DNA of 64,000 nt, taken from the NCBI GenBank assembly GCA_947579605.1, contig OX388318.1, positions 2,604,001 to 2,668,000 of the forward strand, in the 5' to 3' direction. The notes beneath the pieces were generated by a model, which was not told the origin of the DNA, did not search any database, and was given only the letters and a program-made list of their open reading frames with translations. Of the stretch, positions 25,465 through 37,880 are shown one piece after another. This DNA is from Athripsodes cinereus. Taxonomy: Eukaryota > Arthropoda > Insecta > Trichoptera > Leptoceridae. How positions within the stretch are numbered: position 1 is the first letter of the stretch; each line of letters opens with the position of its first letter. Both the position numbers and the translations under genes were made by a program.

Positions 25465-25700
25465 TACGGCATATCCCACAAGTGGGTTAGCTAGCAGACC
25501 AGCCGCATGTAATTGACATGCTAGCTGTCTTTTCTATGTCAACAAAAAAATTATGACATGATGGGTGGCCTACTGAATTTCAAATGTAAAATGTAATTTT
25601 TAACATCTGCCTCTTATAAGATACTCAAAATCTTACGGAAAAGAGTGCACTCCCATGGTAGACCAATTAGCTGGATGTTCCACGGCTTTCTTTTCAAAGA
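25465..25700 (+). repeat. Dispersed repeat R, well preserved copy
   Basis: Starts 'attacggcatatcccacaag', then 'tgggttagctagcagaccag', 'gacatgctagctgtctt', 'catctgcctcttataaga' and 'aaaagagtgcactcccat'. It defines the family order: cacaagtggggtagcc core, 'acatgcaagctgtc', 'gatgttttac', 'acaggacactcaaa', 'agagtgggaga'. Confidence 0.7.
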
Positions 25701-26134
25701 TATTACAATTTTTTTCTGAAATTTGTAAGGAGAGTGAAGGTCTGTTCTCCATGTTCTGTTAAAATGTTGTGATTTTACTTTTCCGTCATGGCATCTCCCA
25801 CAGGTGGAGTCTGCATTGATGTACTAAACATATTGATTATCCCCTCCGTCCTAATAAGAATTTGGTCATCTTTATTACATTGTGTAGAATTACTATCGAT
25901 CTATGACTATGTATTTCACGAGCGAGTATGGGTTAGACGCTAGTTCCAGTTTGCTAACTAAGAAAAATGATTTACTATACAATCTCATATAGATGATAAT
26001 TTAATTAGAAAGTGAAGTAAGCAATGCCTCCGTATAATTATGTACATATTATTTAGTGTATTTTGATAGCTGCATTCTTTGCATTGTATTGCTGTGTTCT
26101 AGTACACTAATTTCATCTATCTATTTATCTGCAC

Positions 26135-26370
26135 CATCATGGAATGTCTCATAAGTGGGGTAGCCAGAAGATTAACTGCACGTAAAAAATATACCTAACA
26201 GTTGACCTCTTCGAACCATAAAAAATGAGACAGACATTCAGGATACCTCATCATTGCTAAATTGAAGATGATGTTTTACGAGACTTTTACATGACTGATA
26301 ATCGATTACGAAGAATAGAGTGTTATCATTTTCTTTCCCGGGAACCCCACGGAGCAGTGTGATGACAAAA
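26135..26370 (+). repeat. Dispersed repeat R copy
   Basis: 'tcatggaatgtctcataagt' followed by 'ggggtagccagaagatta', 'gacagacattcaggatac', 'ctaaattgaagatgatgttt' and 'agagtgttatcattt'. It ends next to the RTE-type remnant at 26400. Confidence 0.65.
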
Positions 26371-26399
26371 TAACAAATCGGATAGATCTAACGCTGATA

Positions 26400-26785
26400 A
26401 AAATAGATAAAACGCTGAGTGAAGAATGAGGATATCAGAAGAATGAGCGGATGCAAGAAGAGTGTTGTGGACAGAATGCGCGTGAATAAGCTACGGTGGT
26501 TTGGACTTGTTGAACGAATGAACGAGGTAAGAATGACAAAGAGGATATACTAGTCTGAAAGGAAGGGTGTGAGAAAACGCGAGCGTCCTAGAACCACGCG
26601 GATCAAATTCTCAAAGACGGCCATGTGTTGAGTTAGAATAACCGACGTGCGTGCATGAGAAATTGTATGAATGTGGAAGAAGCGAAAGAAGTGTGTCAAA
26701 ATAGATTTATTTGGCGTTCCGTTTTCTCTGCCTACCCCACTTGGGATACGGCGAGGCGTGAGGGTATAGTAGGTATACAGTAGTA
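26400..26785 (+). pseudogene. Decayed RTE-type LINE remnant
   Basis: Parallel to 18890-19270: 'gtgaagaatgaggatatcag', 'gttgtggacagaatgcgcgt', 'gtgcatgagaaattgtatga' and 'tctctgcctaccccacttgg', with small indels and stops. Ends 'gcgtgagggtatagtagg'. The minus-strand frame over its right half (26550-26825) is a shadow. Confidence 0.75.
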
Positions 26786-27380
26786 TAGATCTAATGGTGT
26801 TGTGCACATCACATATCCACCACATAATACCAATAACGTATTTGACTTCTTTTCACTTGTCTTGGTGCAATGATTTTCACTTTCACATTACTACTATCGT
26901 CTCATTACGATTCCGCTATCTGCGATAAATTTCGGCAATTTTGTTATACATAATAATATTATACTTGGTAATTGATTACATTGAGTTGCGTACATACCTG
27001 TAGTATTAATTTATTTATCGTCTATTGTTGTGCAGCGCTCATACCGACTTCATTGTCACTTATTATTATTTAATTAATTTGTTGTACTGTTATTCAATTG
27101 ACTTATACAATCATATATTGTCGTTTATGATTTATTAATTAATTTTTAAATTGGATATAGTGATCGCGATTTAAATCAAATGTTCGTTTAGAAAAATACC
27201 ATTTATAAAATAAAATGGGTATACATTATTTTTTGGGTTTCTAATCAATCAAATATACACCTATTACTGTGGCAGTACGGAATATTTTTTATTAGAATTT
27301 AAATTTATCATTATTATTAGATAATGTGAATGGAAGCTCTCTGAAGTCGATTAGCAAAATAAATAAATTCACAATGTAAT

Positions 27381-27669
27381 AAAACCAATAAGAAACCACG
27401 ATTGGAGAACCATGGTCTACACAATTGCAACATTGTGTAAAATCTAATCGGAAGAAGTGAGAGAGGTGTCCCAACGCTTACGAATGGGCTCTAGGCTGGC
27501 TTAAGTGATCACTTTCGGTGGAATTGGTGAATGTTGTCCATGGACACCCTAGCCAGCCTACAGCCAATTCATAAGCGTTGGGACACCTCTCTCACTTCTT
27601 CCGATTACATTTTACACAATGTTGCATTGTGTAGACATGGTTCTCCAATCGTGGTTTCTGATTGGTTTT
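27381..27669. repeat. Fold-back element, two arms of about 120 bp
   Basis: Left arm 27381-27501 and right arm about 27552-27669 are reverse complements at high identity, with a 50-base centre. Outer ends read 'aaaaccaataagaaaccacg' and, on the right, 'cgtggtttctgattggtttt'. The inner part carries 'gagaggtgtcccaacgctta'. Single-arm relatives appear near 29580-29720 and 57900-58020. Confidence 0.88.
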
Positions 27670-28719
27670 GTCATCTGCACCCAAATCTGGTTAAACAATA
27701 TTAAAAAAATTAGTAAATATTCTAATCACAATGTAATGATTAAATATTTTGTTTCATTTGTAGTTTCTTATTACAAATGAAATTCCATCAATAACTGTCG
27801 ATTGATGAAAGAAAATGTTTTTGTCTTCGAGGTGAAGAAGGTTGGCAGTAATATAAGATTCATATCCCGTATACATAGATAGATTGAGAGTAGGAGACTC
27901 GTTCATCAGACTACCTACCACCTTTGATCTGGAAGTTTGGAGAAGGATTAAGATTGTCAACTTTCTGTGAGGCTTAACTACTACTGCTAATACCGCCAGG
28001 TACATGGGAGAAAAAGACTTAAGAGACTATTGTTTATTTAATATAGCTCTGAATCTTAAATGTACTCTGTGTGCTAATCGAAATTTTTGTCTGAATAGGT
28101 ATTCTGTTAAAAAATTGTAAATTTCACGAAATATTTCGTTCTAATCGGGAATCGTACCCGTGTTTAAAACACCAATTTAAGCCTTGTACGAGCACCAATA
28201 TTCATTAGGTATATTTAATATGTTCATCAATTTGTTCTTCATCCATATCAACTGTATACAGGTGTTTTTAATGGCATCCGCGATGTTATATTTTGTTTCT
28301 TTTGATGGACGGTGTCTCCGCCCCCTAGGCTTTATATACCTACTTACATTCCTACACATATTTTATATTTAGGTACACTACATATTATTATTTATGCATA
28401 GTTTGCTACACGCGATGTATTTATTCGTATATCTAAGAAATATAGGCACTAAACAGGTAACTTACAAATTACTTATAAAATATGTTTAGAATCGGAAGCT
28501 GGGGGTTACTCCAGATGCTCCAGATCTTTACTTGTCTTAAACGTCAAATTGATATTATCTATTCTTGCAAATAAACTTCGATCTTCGTGTAGTTGACGGT
28601 CTAACTGAGAATATACAAAAACGTTAAACTATTCAAATAATTCTTCAGGTTTTCACGGTCCTTATCATATTGTCTGGTTGTCGGGATCTCCGTGTTGTTG
28701 TTGTTGCCATTGTCTCGAT

Positions 28720-28770
28720 CTTTCGGCGAACGTGCGCTGTCGCCATCTTCAGCTAGTCTATACATTGGTT
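28720..28770 (-). repeat. Penelope-like tail with second hammerhead-like core
   Basis: On the minus strand CTGAAGA (28746-28752), a GGCGA/TCGCC stem with a 10-base loop (28725-28744) and GAAA (28721-28724) follow in hammerhead order. It continues 'gatcgagacaatggcaacaa'. The element around it (about 28490-28790) has no coding frame. Confidence 0.4.
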
Positions 28771-30315
28771 ACCTCGTTTGAGAGCTATGCCGTGTTGTCA
28801 TAGTAATAAAAACAACTTAGACAATTTGTTTTAAAAATGCGTCGTTTTGTGGAAAAAGTAACGCAAGGGCCCATTTTAGAATCATAACACCTCCCGAACA
28901 ATAACATATTTTCTTTGAATACTTTCGCACTCTCCAGTGTTTTCAAATCATAGAGAATTTCCTTCCACTATATGGCAAATATTATGTTTAGGGCATAAGT
29001 AGAATACATAGATAGAAAGACAATTTGACGTTGTAAGGTATTATAGATAGAGATTCTAAACTAAGACGGCATCAGTAGTAATATATATATCTACTTGCTG
29101 ATGTATAAATTAATTTACATAGTAATCTATTATATGTACGAGTTTAGATTCCGTGTCTGATGTATCGAGATCAATGGGTCACTAAATTGCATACGGGCTG
29201 ATCGCTGATTTCTCAGATAAAAAATATATGTGCTTTATTTTTAATACTGTTATTAATTTTCGTTATTATAATTTATACGTATTATTACTATCATTGCGCA
29301 TCTCGTATTTTTTATTTATTTATTTTAATAGTTAGCAGATATATTTGTATAAGTAGGTATCTAATTATTTATTCGATTATAAGTTGTTTATTATATATTG
29401 TGACCTAGTAGTGATGAGTGGTTTCTTTGTTTTTCTTTTTTTATTTGGGGTATAATTCCTGTTCCCTTATTACTCATATATTTTATCTTTAATATTAGTA
29501 GCTTTAAATTGTTTATAATGTATGACATTTGGACACACCACTGTGACCACATATTTTAATACAAATGTCTTTCAGATTAGAGAGAGAATACGAGTGTTTT
29601 CAATGCTCACGAATTGGCTTTGGCTGATTTAAGCATGCTTTACTCCGGAAACGTTCACCGACGTGTGGTGGAAACGTCCCTGTCCTTTGCTACTGTTTCG
29701 GAACCTCTGGAAACCAGGATAGGAAGCGACATACCTCATCGATGAATTCAATATATTACATGTCTTATTATTCTAAATTAAATGAAAAGCTGTGTCGTTA
29801 GTTGCTTTTCGCAATAATAATAATTTGTAATTGAAAACACAATTTGCGTAACTCCTATTCTATTATACATAATAATTATGTTTGTCGCAGTATGACTTGT
29901 ATTATACTGCTAACAGTTACTATTACAGATACAATTAAATTCCGATTAACAATTTTGTACATGCCACACACATACATACACACACACACACACATGCTTG
30001 CTTCTTGGATAGGTAAATCAGTACCTACCTGTATCAATTAATTATAATACATAGGTACCTATAGAGCTGAGCATGAATTCGTTAATACAATAACTTTAAG
30101 CAATATTAACGAAGTATAAATTTGGTTAGTTTTTTAGTCGCTCTCATTAAGTTTCTTGGTTGTGTCTGGTACTTTCTACAATGTTCATGTTCTTTTTAAT
30201 ACAAAAATATTTTTTTTAGAATGCATGCAACTTTACATTGGATAAAACAAGAACTCAAATTTCAATCACCCCACTGTCATTTTTTTAGAAATCAATTTAC
30301 TTATTGTAATATCGA

Positions 30316-30493
30316 GTTCGTCGGTAGCCTGGAGGTAGAGTCTCGGCCTTATGAACATGAGGTCCGGGGTTCGATCCCAGGTGCCGGCAAACTCCCCTTT
30401 CACGACACAAGCTTTTAGCTTACTGTGAAAGGTGTATAAGGTTGTATTTGGGTTTATAACAAAACCCAGATATATCTTTTTAAAAAAAAAAAA
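30316..30493 (+). mobile_element. S1 SINE, complete copy
   Basis: Complete: 'gttcgtcggtagcctggag', 'ggttcgatcccaggtgcc', 'ctttcacgacacaagctttt', 'ttactgtgaaaggtgtat', 'gtttataacaaaacccag', 'atatatctt' and an A run. A and B boxes are intact, so this copy could be read by RNA polymerase III. Confidence 0.88.
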
Positions 30494-31079
30494 TATGGAA
30501 CTATTCAGTCTTTTGGTTATATAAAGTTATACGTTATAACACAAACATGCAAATATATTTATTTATTTTATTCTTCACTGTACATTGTTTACAATAATAC
30601 AAATTAACATAGAAAATATCATTTATACAATTCAATGTACAGAGGGCGAGTTTATCACTAAAATGCGATGTCTTCCAACTAATCCATGTTTGGAAAATAA
30701 AATAAAAATTTCGAAAACTTTATTGCTGATTTTATTGGCGTTTATTTTGTTAACATATGTAGGTATTTATTTATGTAGAAAACGTTTTAAGTATGACAAT
30801 GACTCTGTCAGGTTACACACTTTTTAAAAAAAAAGTGGTAAAAGGTAAATGGTTATTTTTTGTCACTTTAATACAAAAACTAAGGAATTTGACGGACTAA
30901 ATATTTTGATTAGCTATGCATCGGTGTACATTTATGTATGTAGTCACATATTGTTGAATGATTTGATTCTGACATACCAAATTAATTATTTACATAGCTG
31001 AAGGTACACATAACACAGTATGTGCATACATAGCTACGTAATAATAAATACCTACTTCACAAGTTTTGTATAGATTTAG

Positions 31080-31330
31080 ACGAAATCTAATGAATATTTG
31101 TGTCCGTTCGTGCATAATATTATGTCCTCAATAAACATGACAATTAGAAAAGATAAGAGGAAAAATAATACACTGTACGAGGTATCATCCTTTGGGTAAA
31201 TTTTAGGTTGAAATATTTTACTATTTTTTTAATATTTAATATCTTTTATTGTGACAGGGACATTAGTGTTATCAGATTTGTATGAAATTTGAATATATTG
31301 TTGATATCATGTAGTTATCATAAACGGTAC
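31080..31330 (+). repeat. Dispersed repeat, pair with 37650-37880
   Basis: 'ctaatgaatatttgtgtccg', 'ggtatcatcctttggg' and 'gacagggacattagtgtt' parallel 'ctaataaatatttgtgtccg' and 'ggtctcattctttggtt' at 37650-37880 in the same order. The nature of the element is unknown. Confidence 0.5.
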
Positions 31331-31619
31331 AAAGCCTTTTACATACATTGTATAAAATGTATGCACAGCATAAATACAATACATAATATTCTATTCTGAT
31401 AGTTTACAAATAATCAAAATTAACTTTTCATTGCAGCATTTAAACTAATTAGAATATTACTTGTTGAAAAACAATAAAAGTAAACATCAAGCAAATAGAG
31501 AAAGAATAATGTTGAAATATCTTTATTTCTCGGATATTTCAGGAGTCCAAGGACTCCTATTTATCCGTTTAGGTGAAGATTTTTTTTTTATTATTTGGAC
31601 TCTCTCTATTCTAATACAA

Positions 31620-32062
31620 CTATGCCAGTGTTGGCATCTCCGATCCTACCACGTCAGTGGGCGGGGGACCCGGCTGACGCAGCAGATCCCATCTTGAGAC
31701 CCACACATCCACGAATGTCTTAAAGCGTGAAGCGTTTGTGGCATTTAGAAACACTTCCCCAAACCAGATGGGTCGAGGAGTGTCAACAGTCATACCCAGA
31801 ATCATTTCCTCTCTTGCATCCATCATCAAAGGACATTCCCAAAGGATATGTTCCGCATATTGAGCTCCTGTCCACATGTGCACCATGGATTATCGGTCAA
31901 TGCTAGCTCAAAAAGTTTACCTCTTAACTGCCCATGTCCAGTGATAAGCTGTACGGAAAAATGGTCAAGGGACAAGAAGCTCATTCTCAGTCTTTCACGG
32001 ACATCTGGAAAGAACTTGTAGACAAGTCTACCCGTTCCTCCAGTGGAGAAAGAATAAAACAT
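31620..32062 (-). pseudogene. R1-type LINE fragment, C-terminal end
   Basis: Two overlapping minus-strand frames (31826-32062 and 31620-31886) read as one protein end after a frameshift near 31860. They show GRLVYKFFPDVRERL, QLITGHGQLRGKLF, NPWCTCG, then EHILWECPLMMDAREEMI. This is the zinc-knuckle and C-terminal end found after the reverse transcriptase in R1-clade LINEs. The rest of the element is missing. Confidence 0.72.
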
Positions 32063-32984
32063 TTACATTGTGTGACCTTTGATAACATTCCATCATATGG
32101 AACATGGATAGGACTGTCAGAAGTATTTGAATCACAGTGTAGCCAGTTTTTAAATAACGATTATTTAATTATTCATGATATTATTTATCCGTTATAATGT
32201 TTTACCTTCCCAATGAAGATATGTATAGGGAGGGATATTTCTCAAATTGTTGTCATTGCAGAGAAAAGTACTCACTTTATCTACAAGTGGTAATTTGTCA
32301 ATTCGATATTAAATTTCCTGAGAAAATCAGGGTATAACTACTCTAGTCTAATAATAATATATAACATTTCTATAATAGGTTACTATGTATAAACAAACTC
32401 CAGGTGTGTGTTGCTGTTTGGTATTGTTCGTATTACGAGTTTGATTATTATTTCCAATACATAATATATTGTATCCGTATAACGGCAGCTATTAATGGTG
32501 TTTACATTCGGCATAACATCTATTGTTATTATTATTGTTTGCACTGTAAATAATAATGTTGGAATGAACTGTGAAAAATTCCAAACGGACAAAGTCACTC
32601 TGAGCCAGGGAGGCTGGTTTCTGCCCCTGTCCCGGAGAGGAGCGGTCGAGGGCGATTTCATTGAATTGAATAAATCTGAAATGATGTTTGTTGATTTGAT
32701 TTTCCAAGAATACAAATTTGTAAATTTGGCTTAGAGTGTTAGTAATAAAATAGGCTAAAATCAAATAGCCTGTCAAATAAATAGTATATTAGTCTACTCT
32801 ACGTATGGCCTTTAAAGGGTTAAAATTCGTTGTGAAGGCTCGTATTTCGTTCAACGTGTGGTAAAGAATTAATAAAATGTTACTTTATTTGTAGGTAAAT
32901 ACTACTTAGGCGAAATAAGCAAAAATATAATAAGTTTATATTGATATAATTGTATTTAGGCTTTGGCGCCCATCCTGATTGTCT

Positions 32985-33065
32985 ATATATTTTTCAACTT
33001 GCATGTTTATTACATGCAGCTGATCTGCTGGCTAACCCACTTGTGGTATATGCCGTGATGATTTA
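32985..33065 (-). repeat. Dispersed repeat R, minus-strand copy
   Basis: 'acttgcatgtttattacatg', 'cagctgatctgctggctaac' and 'ccacttgtggtatatgccgt' are the reverse complement of the start of the R family. Confidence 0.65.
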
Positions 33066-33071
33066 ATAGTA

Positions 33072-33250
33072 TTTTTTTTTTTAAAGATATATCTGGGCTT
33101 TGTTATAAACACAAATATAACCTTATTCACCTTTCACAGTAAGCTACTAAAAGCTTGTGTCGTGAAAAGGGAGTTTGCCGGCACCTGGGATCGAACCCCG
33201 GACCCCTTGTTCACAAGGCCGAGACTCTACCTCCAGGCTACCGACGAACT
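33072..33250 (-). mobile_element. S1 SINE, complete copy
   Basis: Minus-strand copy with intact 'gtcggtagcctggaggtaga' and 'ggggttcgatcccaggtg', body, and a poly(A) end read as Ts at 33072-33080. It abuts the R copy at 32985-33065. Confidence 0.88.
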
Positions 33251-33619
33251 TTTATTTAACTTACTATGATTGAAATCAAGGATTTTTGCCGAATCTTATT
33301 CGGTTTGTATCTATTCTCAGATTACATATAATGATGACATGCATTTAATATATTATAACATCAAATATAACTAATGGCTATGTGTTGTATTATGATTGAA
33401 GTAAGTATAAATATTATTATTGTGTAGACGTATATTATATTGTTGCTTCATTTTCCTACGCATATAGATTCGATTGTATCATGATTTCACTGCTCTGTAT
33501 ATTTCTATCAGTTTCCTTTGATCTTCACTTAAAGTTTCGTAAAAATATTCCGTTTGAAATGTGCTGCGATCAATCTATAATCTAACCTTGTTTTAAAGCA
33601 ATTGAAGTCACCACCACGT

Positions 33620-33680
33620 CGATCTTGGATATTTCAGGAGGGAGTTGGGAAACTCCAATAATTTATCCGCACATACTGCC
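33620..33680 (+). repeat. Short repeat shared with the R1-type 3' flank
   Basis: 'ggatatttcaggagggagtt' and 'ccaataatttatccgc' resemble 'ggatatttcaggagtccaag' with 'ctatttatccgttt' at 31530-31575 beside the R1-type fragment. Confidence 0.35.
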
Positions 33681-33801
33681 AGGCAATACATCTTTTGTAT
33701 GTAATTATTTATCTTTATTAATTTCTTGGTGTACAATAGTTATACAGTGATGATAGAAATAACAAAAATGATCATTATTATACAATACCTAATTCGTCGT
33801 G

Positions 33802-33975
33802 TTTCATCGGTAGCCTAAAGGTAGAGTCTCGACCTCATGCACAAGAGGTGCGCGGTTCGATTCCAGGTGCCGACAAACTTCCCTTTCACGGCACAAGCTT
33901 TTAGCTTACTGTGAAAGGTCTATAAAGTTGTATTTGAATTTATAACAAAAACCCAGATACATCTTATACAAAAAA
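33802..33975 (+). mobile_element. S1 SINE copy
   Basis: 'tcatcggtagcctaaaggta', 'gcggttcgattccaggtgcc', 'ctttcacggcacaagctttt' and the tail 'caaaaacccagatacatctt'. Several mutations, but both promoter boxes are recognisable. Confidence 0.85.
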
Positions 33976-35029
33976 TGCATACATTCATATAATGTACACA
34001 ATGACACATACATACATATTCACATGGATTGATAATGACCTGGTAAGTGGAAAGACGTCTCTCTCGTGATCAATAATAATTTATAGTAGATAGAAACACT
34101 TGTTTCAATTTACCTAATTATGGAATTCTACTACGTGTGCACCGACACAATTAATACACACTTAATACATTCACACATACAAATGTACATAGCAGGATCA
34201 AAAAACAATAGTATTTCATAGTCACATGTAATGTTTTTGTATGAATACATCAATTATGTTCAGTGAAAGCTGGAAGAAGAAGTTTGCAACAAAGTTCTTC
34301 CATTTGATGCGATTTCGCGTCGATTAAATCGCCTCTTTCCACGATATACCTACTAAAGCTTCTGATGTCATTGTCACAATTTATGTACATTGAGTCAAAA
34401 CATACAAGTACAGATTAGTTTTCTTTCATTATAGAATATGTTTGATATCAAGTGCTTATCTCACAGTTGCTTCCGTTCTTACTTACATATGAATTAATCT
34501 TATTTGTATTATACCAACAATAATACATAGTCAACTCAATAAACAAAGTTTAGTTTCGCGGTATTGAAGCTGTGAATCAGATTCGTGGTTTGTCTTGGAA
34601 GGTACTTACATATTAAAGTCAAGTGAGAAATTGCTAATATAAATGTATTAATTTTCCACTGTTACTAACTGCCATTGTCTATGTTATGTTATAATGTCAT
34701 CTAGCTATTTATTTTTTCAACGCAAAAATCATACAATAGATACAGACAAAATGTAGGATGATTCAACTAGGTTAATTAAGCTGTTCTAGGATAACAGATA
34801 ATAGTAACTTTATAACAAAAAAATAATTCTCATATCAAATCTGTAAACTAGACTTAAAACTAAAGAATAAAATAAGTAAAAACAATAAAGTTAAATAAAA
34901 CAAAATATAGTGAAATAAATATTTGCATATACCAACAACAGCCAAAAATAGCTCCCTCATAGCACTCACGCTCTCATCACACACCCACCATCCTCAGCCA
35001 TTACGAAAGACATGATATCTATCACATTA

Positions 35030-35100
35030 TTTTTCACAAGTATGGTAGCCAGTGAAGTGATTAATGCACGTAAGTAACTTATTATCAGTAGATTGCTATC
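35030..35100 (+). repeat. Dispersed repeat R, eroded copy
   Basis: 'cacattatttttcacaagta' followed by 'tggtagccagtgaagtg' and 'gcacgtaag' keeps the core order. A similar eroded copy is at 35465-35520. Confidence 0.4.
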
Positions 35101-35298
35101 GTCCTGGATAGCATCACATTCGCACTGAACCTAGTTAACCGTGATAGGTCAGTAGTGGTAAGTTTAGGGAAGGCATTGGGAGGTCTATTATATTCCGAGG
35201 ACCTATGGGTAATACTTTATAATATATACCTAGTAAATCTAATGTTTTTGTGCTATCATTTTGGAAATTCATTGTTTAACATATAATTAATTTTTTTT

Positions 35299-35417
35299 TA
35301 AACACTATACTTTCCAAATTAAATTTATTCACCTCAAACGTTTTCGTCGAGGCTTCTGCTTGGCATCATCCTGATGATGAGGTGAATACATTTAATTTGG
35401 AAAGTATACATTGTTTA
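35299..35417. repeat. Fold-back element, arms of about 39 bp
   Basis: 'actttccaaattaaattt' and 'acctca' in the left arm pair with 'tgaggtgaat' and 'ttaatttggaaagtata' on the right (35378-35417). The central 40 bases include 'cgttttcgtcgaggcttctg', a phrase type that I associate with Penelope-like element ends. Confidence 0.7.
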
Positions 35418-35949
35418 AAAATATTTAATTATAATTATATGTTAATATATATATCTGTGTATCTATACCATCTCCCACAAGTGTGGTGGCCAGTTGTATT
35501 TGATTTGCTTGCATAGAGTTTGAAATAATTGTACTAATAGCTATCTATAACAGCTATTAATGATGGAGTTTATTGATAGTTCAGTTACTCAGTTCTTGGT
35601 TATACCTATGTACATAATGTTACGTTTTGATATTTGCAATTGGCTTCCGGCGCGCAAACCAACGCTTTCGCCTTAAAGTTACCCATATATTATTATAATA
35701 GTATACATATTCGTAATATAGTTTGAATACAATCATAATATTATTATGACTAGCATTAAAGCCGATAAAGTTCAGATAGTTGTTGTCATCGACTTCTTTT
35801 AAAAAAGTTTTTCCCTGTTTATTGATGAATTTTGAATGCGCTGTTTGCAGTGTTTCTCACACAAAATTATGATTTTTAAAAACAATTTATCACAATGCTT
35901 AGCTATCGTAGGAGGTGGGAATGTGACATTTTTCCTATTTAGAACGCAG

Positions 35950-36215
35950 AAATGTCACAATTTAAAGACTCTTTTTATATACATAGGTATATAATTTTTA
36001 TCTATCTGAGTCCCTGGCAAAAAGAAGGTCTTCCAACATTATCTGCGAGTTATCGAGTGTCATGTAAAAGACGGGAAGGTATTCTTAAAATCTCACGTAT
36101 AAGACAATTAACATCTACAATTCCGCGACGACGAATGCCACCCATCCCGAAACCTATAGGACAATCTGCACATGCGGTTGTTTAGCTGGCTACTCCACTT
36201 GTGGGATGGTGTAGT
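35950..36215 (-). repeat. Dispersed repeat R, minus-strand copy, eroded
   Basis: 'agctggctactccacttgtg' with 'ggatggtgtagta' at its right end is the family start read in reverse. The remainder matches weakly. Confidence 0.4.
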
Positions 36216-37649
36216 ACAATATAGTATAGGTATATACATTAAGTAGTTTATCGCTGTCTTCAAAGCCTCACTACAAGGGTGCTATATTATATCATTAACC
36301 CTCGCCAAATAGATCCGTCTTTAACCTAATAATTATCTGCAATATGGTTATCGAGCAATAATATAGGTTTAAGTTCTAGTAACACGTTATTTCATAGAGG
36401 ACTTTGGTGTCCGTGTTACTTGTTTTATAAATGTATCTAAATCAAATATTCCTACGTACACGTAAATGAACGTACTGAAATATTTATCAGATTATTAATA
36501 GACACTCAAAAGTAGTTTGTTAGTTGCACATTACCATTACTGTAGGCACCTACCTACGATACTTGAAAATTTGTAGTTTACTGTTTGCACTGTGCAGATA
36601 CTGGTTACTGGTTAGCCTCTAACCGCAGACCAGCCGCTAGACAGACAGTACCTACACTGTAGACGGTTTACATTCAACTTTAATAATATATATTATTATA
36701 TACATACCTCTTTATCTAACTTGCTACGTAATATGGTGTGCTTTTATATACATACGCCTTCGTCACCATCAAGTTATCAATATTCAGATTGTTGGTTTGT
36801 TTGTACTTCCTATGTTGTTATTGTTATTATTGCAATCAATGAGACATCAGTGGTTTCTCCCCTATCGCCTCCATTGGTTGCAGGAAAAACTGCACAGTTT
36901 TCGTTCTCGTGTTACGTACAATACTCATTTCCATTATTGTTTTTATCTGTATATATCTAAAGACTTGTTTATTTCAACACAATATTGTAAAAAAATGGAT
37001 AAAAGCAAATGAATTGGATTATCCATTTATGTATAATATTTATATCATATCTTTTGATATGCCGCGGACGGGTTTTTTGGTTTACTATTGACGACTAGAT
37101 GCTGCTTGGTAGACTTTTTGGGATTGCTTCGGTGATCTTTGAGGCTTCGTCGGGTACTTGTATTGGTCTCAGATGGCCGTTGACTATGTAGGGGGCATTG
37201 TTGTTAATGTGCCTTTTGCCTTATGTCTATACTCAATGCTATCTGTCAGTAGGGCCAAAGAAAGCTAATATTCATTATTATTATTCGTTTTCGTCACTGT
37301 CATACGATTCCACATGCACGCTCTCCTATTTGACGTGCTCAACGTCCTGTAGAGTCCGGTTAGTATTCTTTCGGATTTAATACGTAAGGTGTCTATCTAA
37401 TATTAAATACACCGCCATTGTCGGACTTGAATTCGAAATCGGCTAAACAACAATTCAACTAGGCAATAAGTGCACCTACCTAGTAGATATTTATTAATTT
37501 ATTGTATTAGTAGAAACCATTATTACCAAGTCATGAAACTTTATGTTATTAATAAAAATATTCACAGGTAGCAGTGAGTCTGTATAGATATATAGATAAT
37601 AACATAATAATTTTATATTATGTTTAATAATAATATTGATATAAGATAG

Positions 37650-37880
37650 CTACGTTCTAATAAATATTTGTGTCCGTTCATATATATGTTTGTAATATGT
37701 ACTTTATTGTTATCGTAAGTAGGCAAGGCAGAGAAAAATAAAACACTATGCAAGGTCTCATTCTTTGGTTAGGCATTATGAAGGCTGAAAACATTGTAAA
37801 TATCTTTTATATTGACAGATATAATATTACAATTTATATGACGCGATGTTATTCCGATTTGTATGGGAATAGAACTATCT
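37650..37880 (+). repeat. Dispersed repeat, pair with 31080-31330
   Basis: See the partner entry: matching segments occur in the same order, separated by indels. No frame and no terminal structure were found. Confidence 0.5.
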
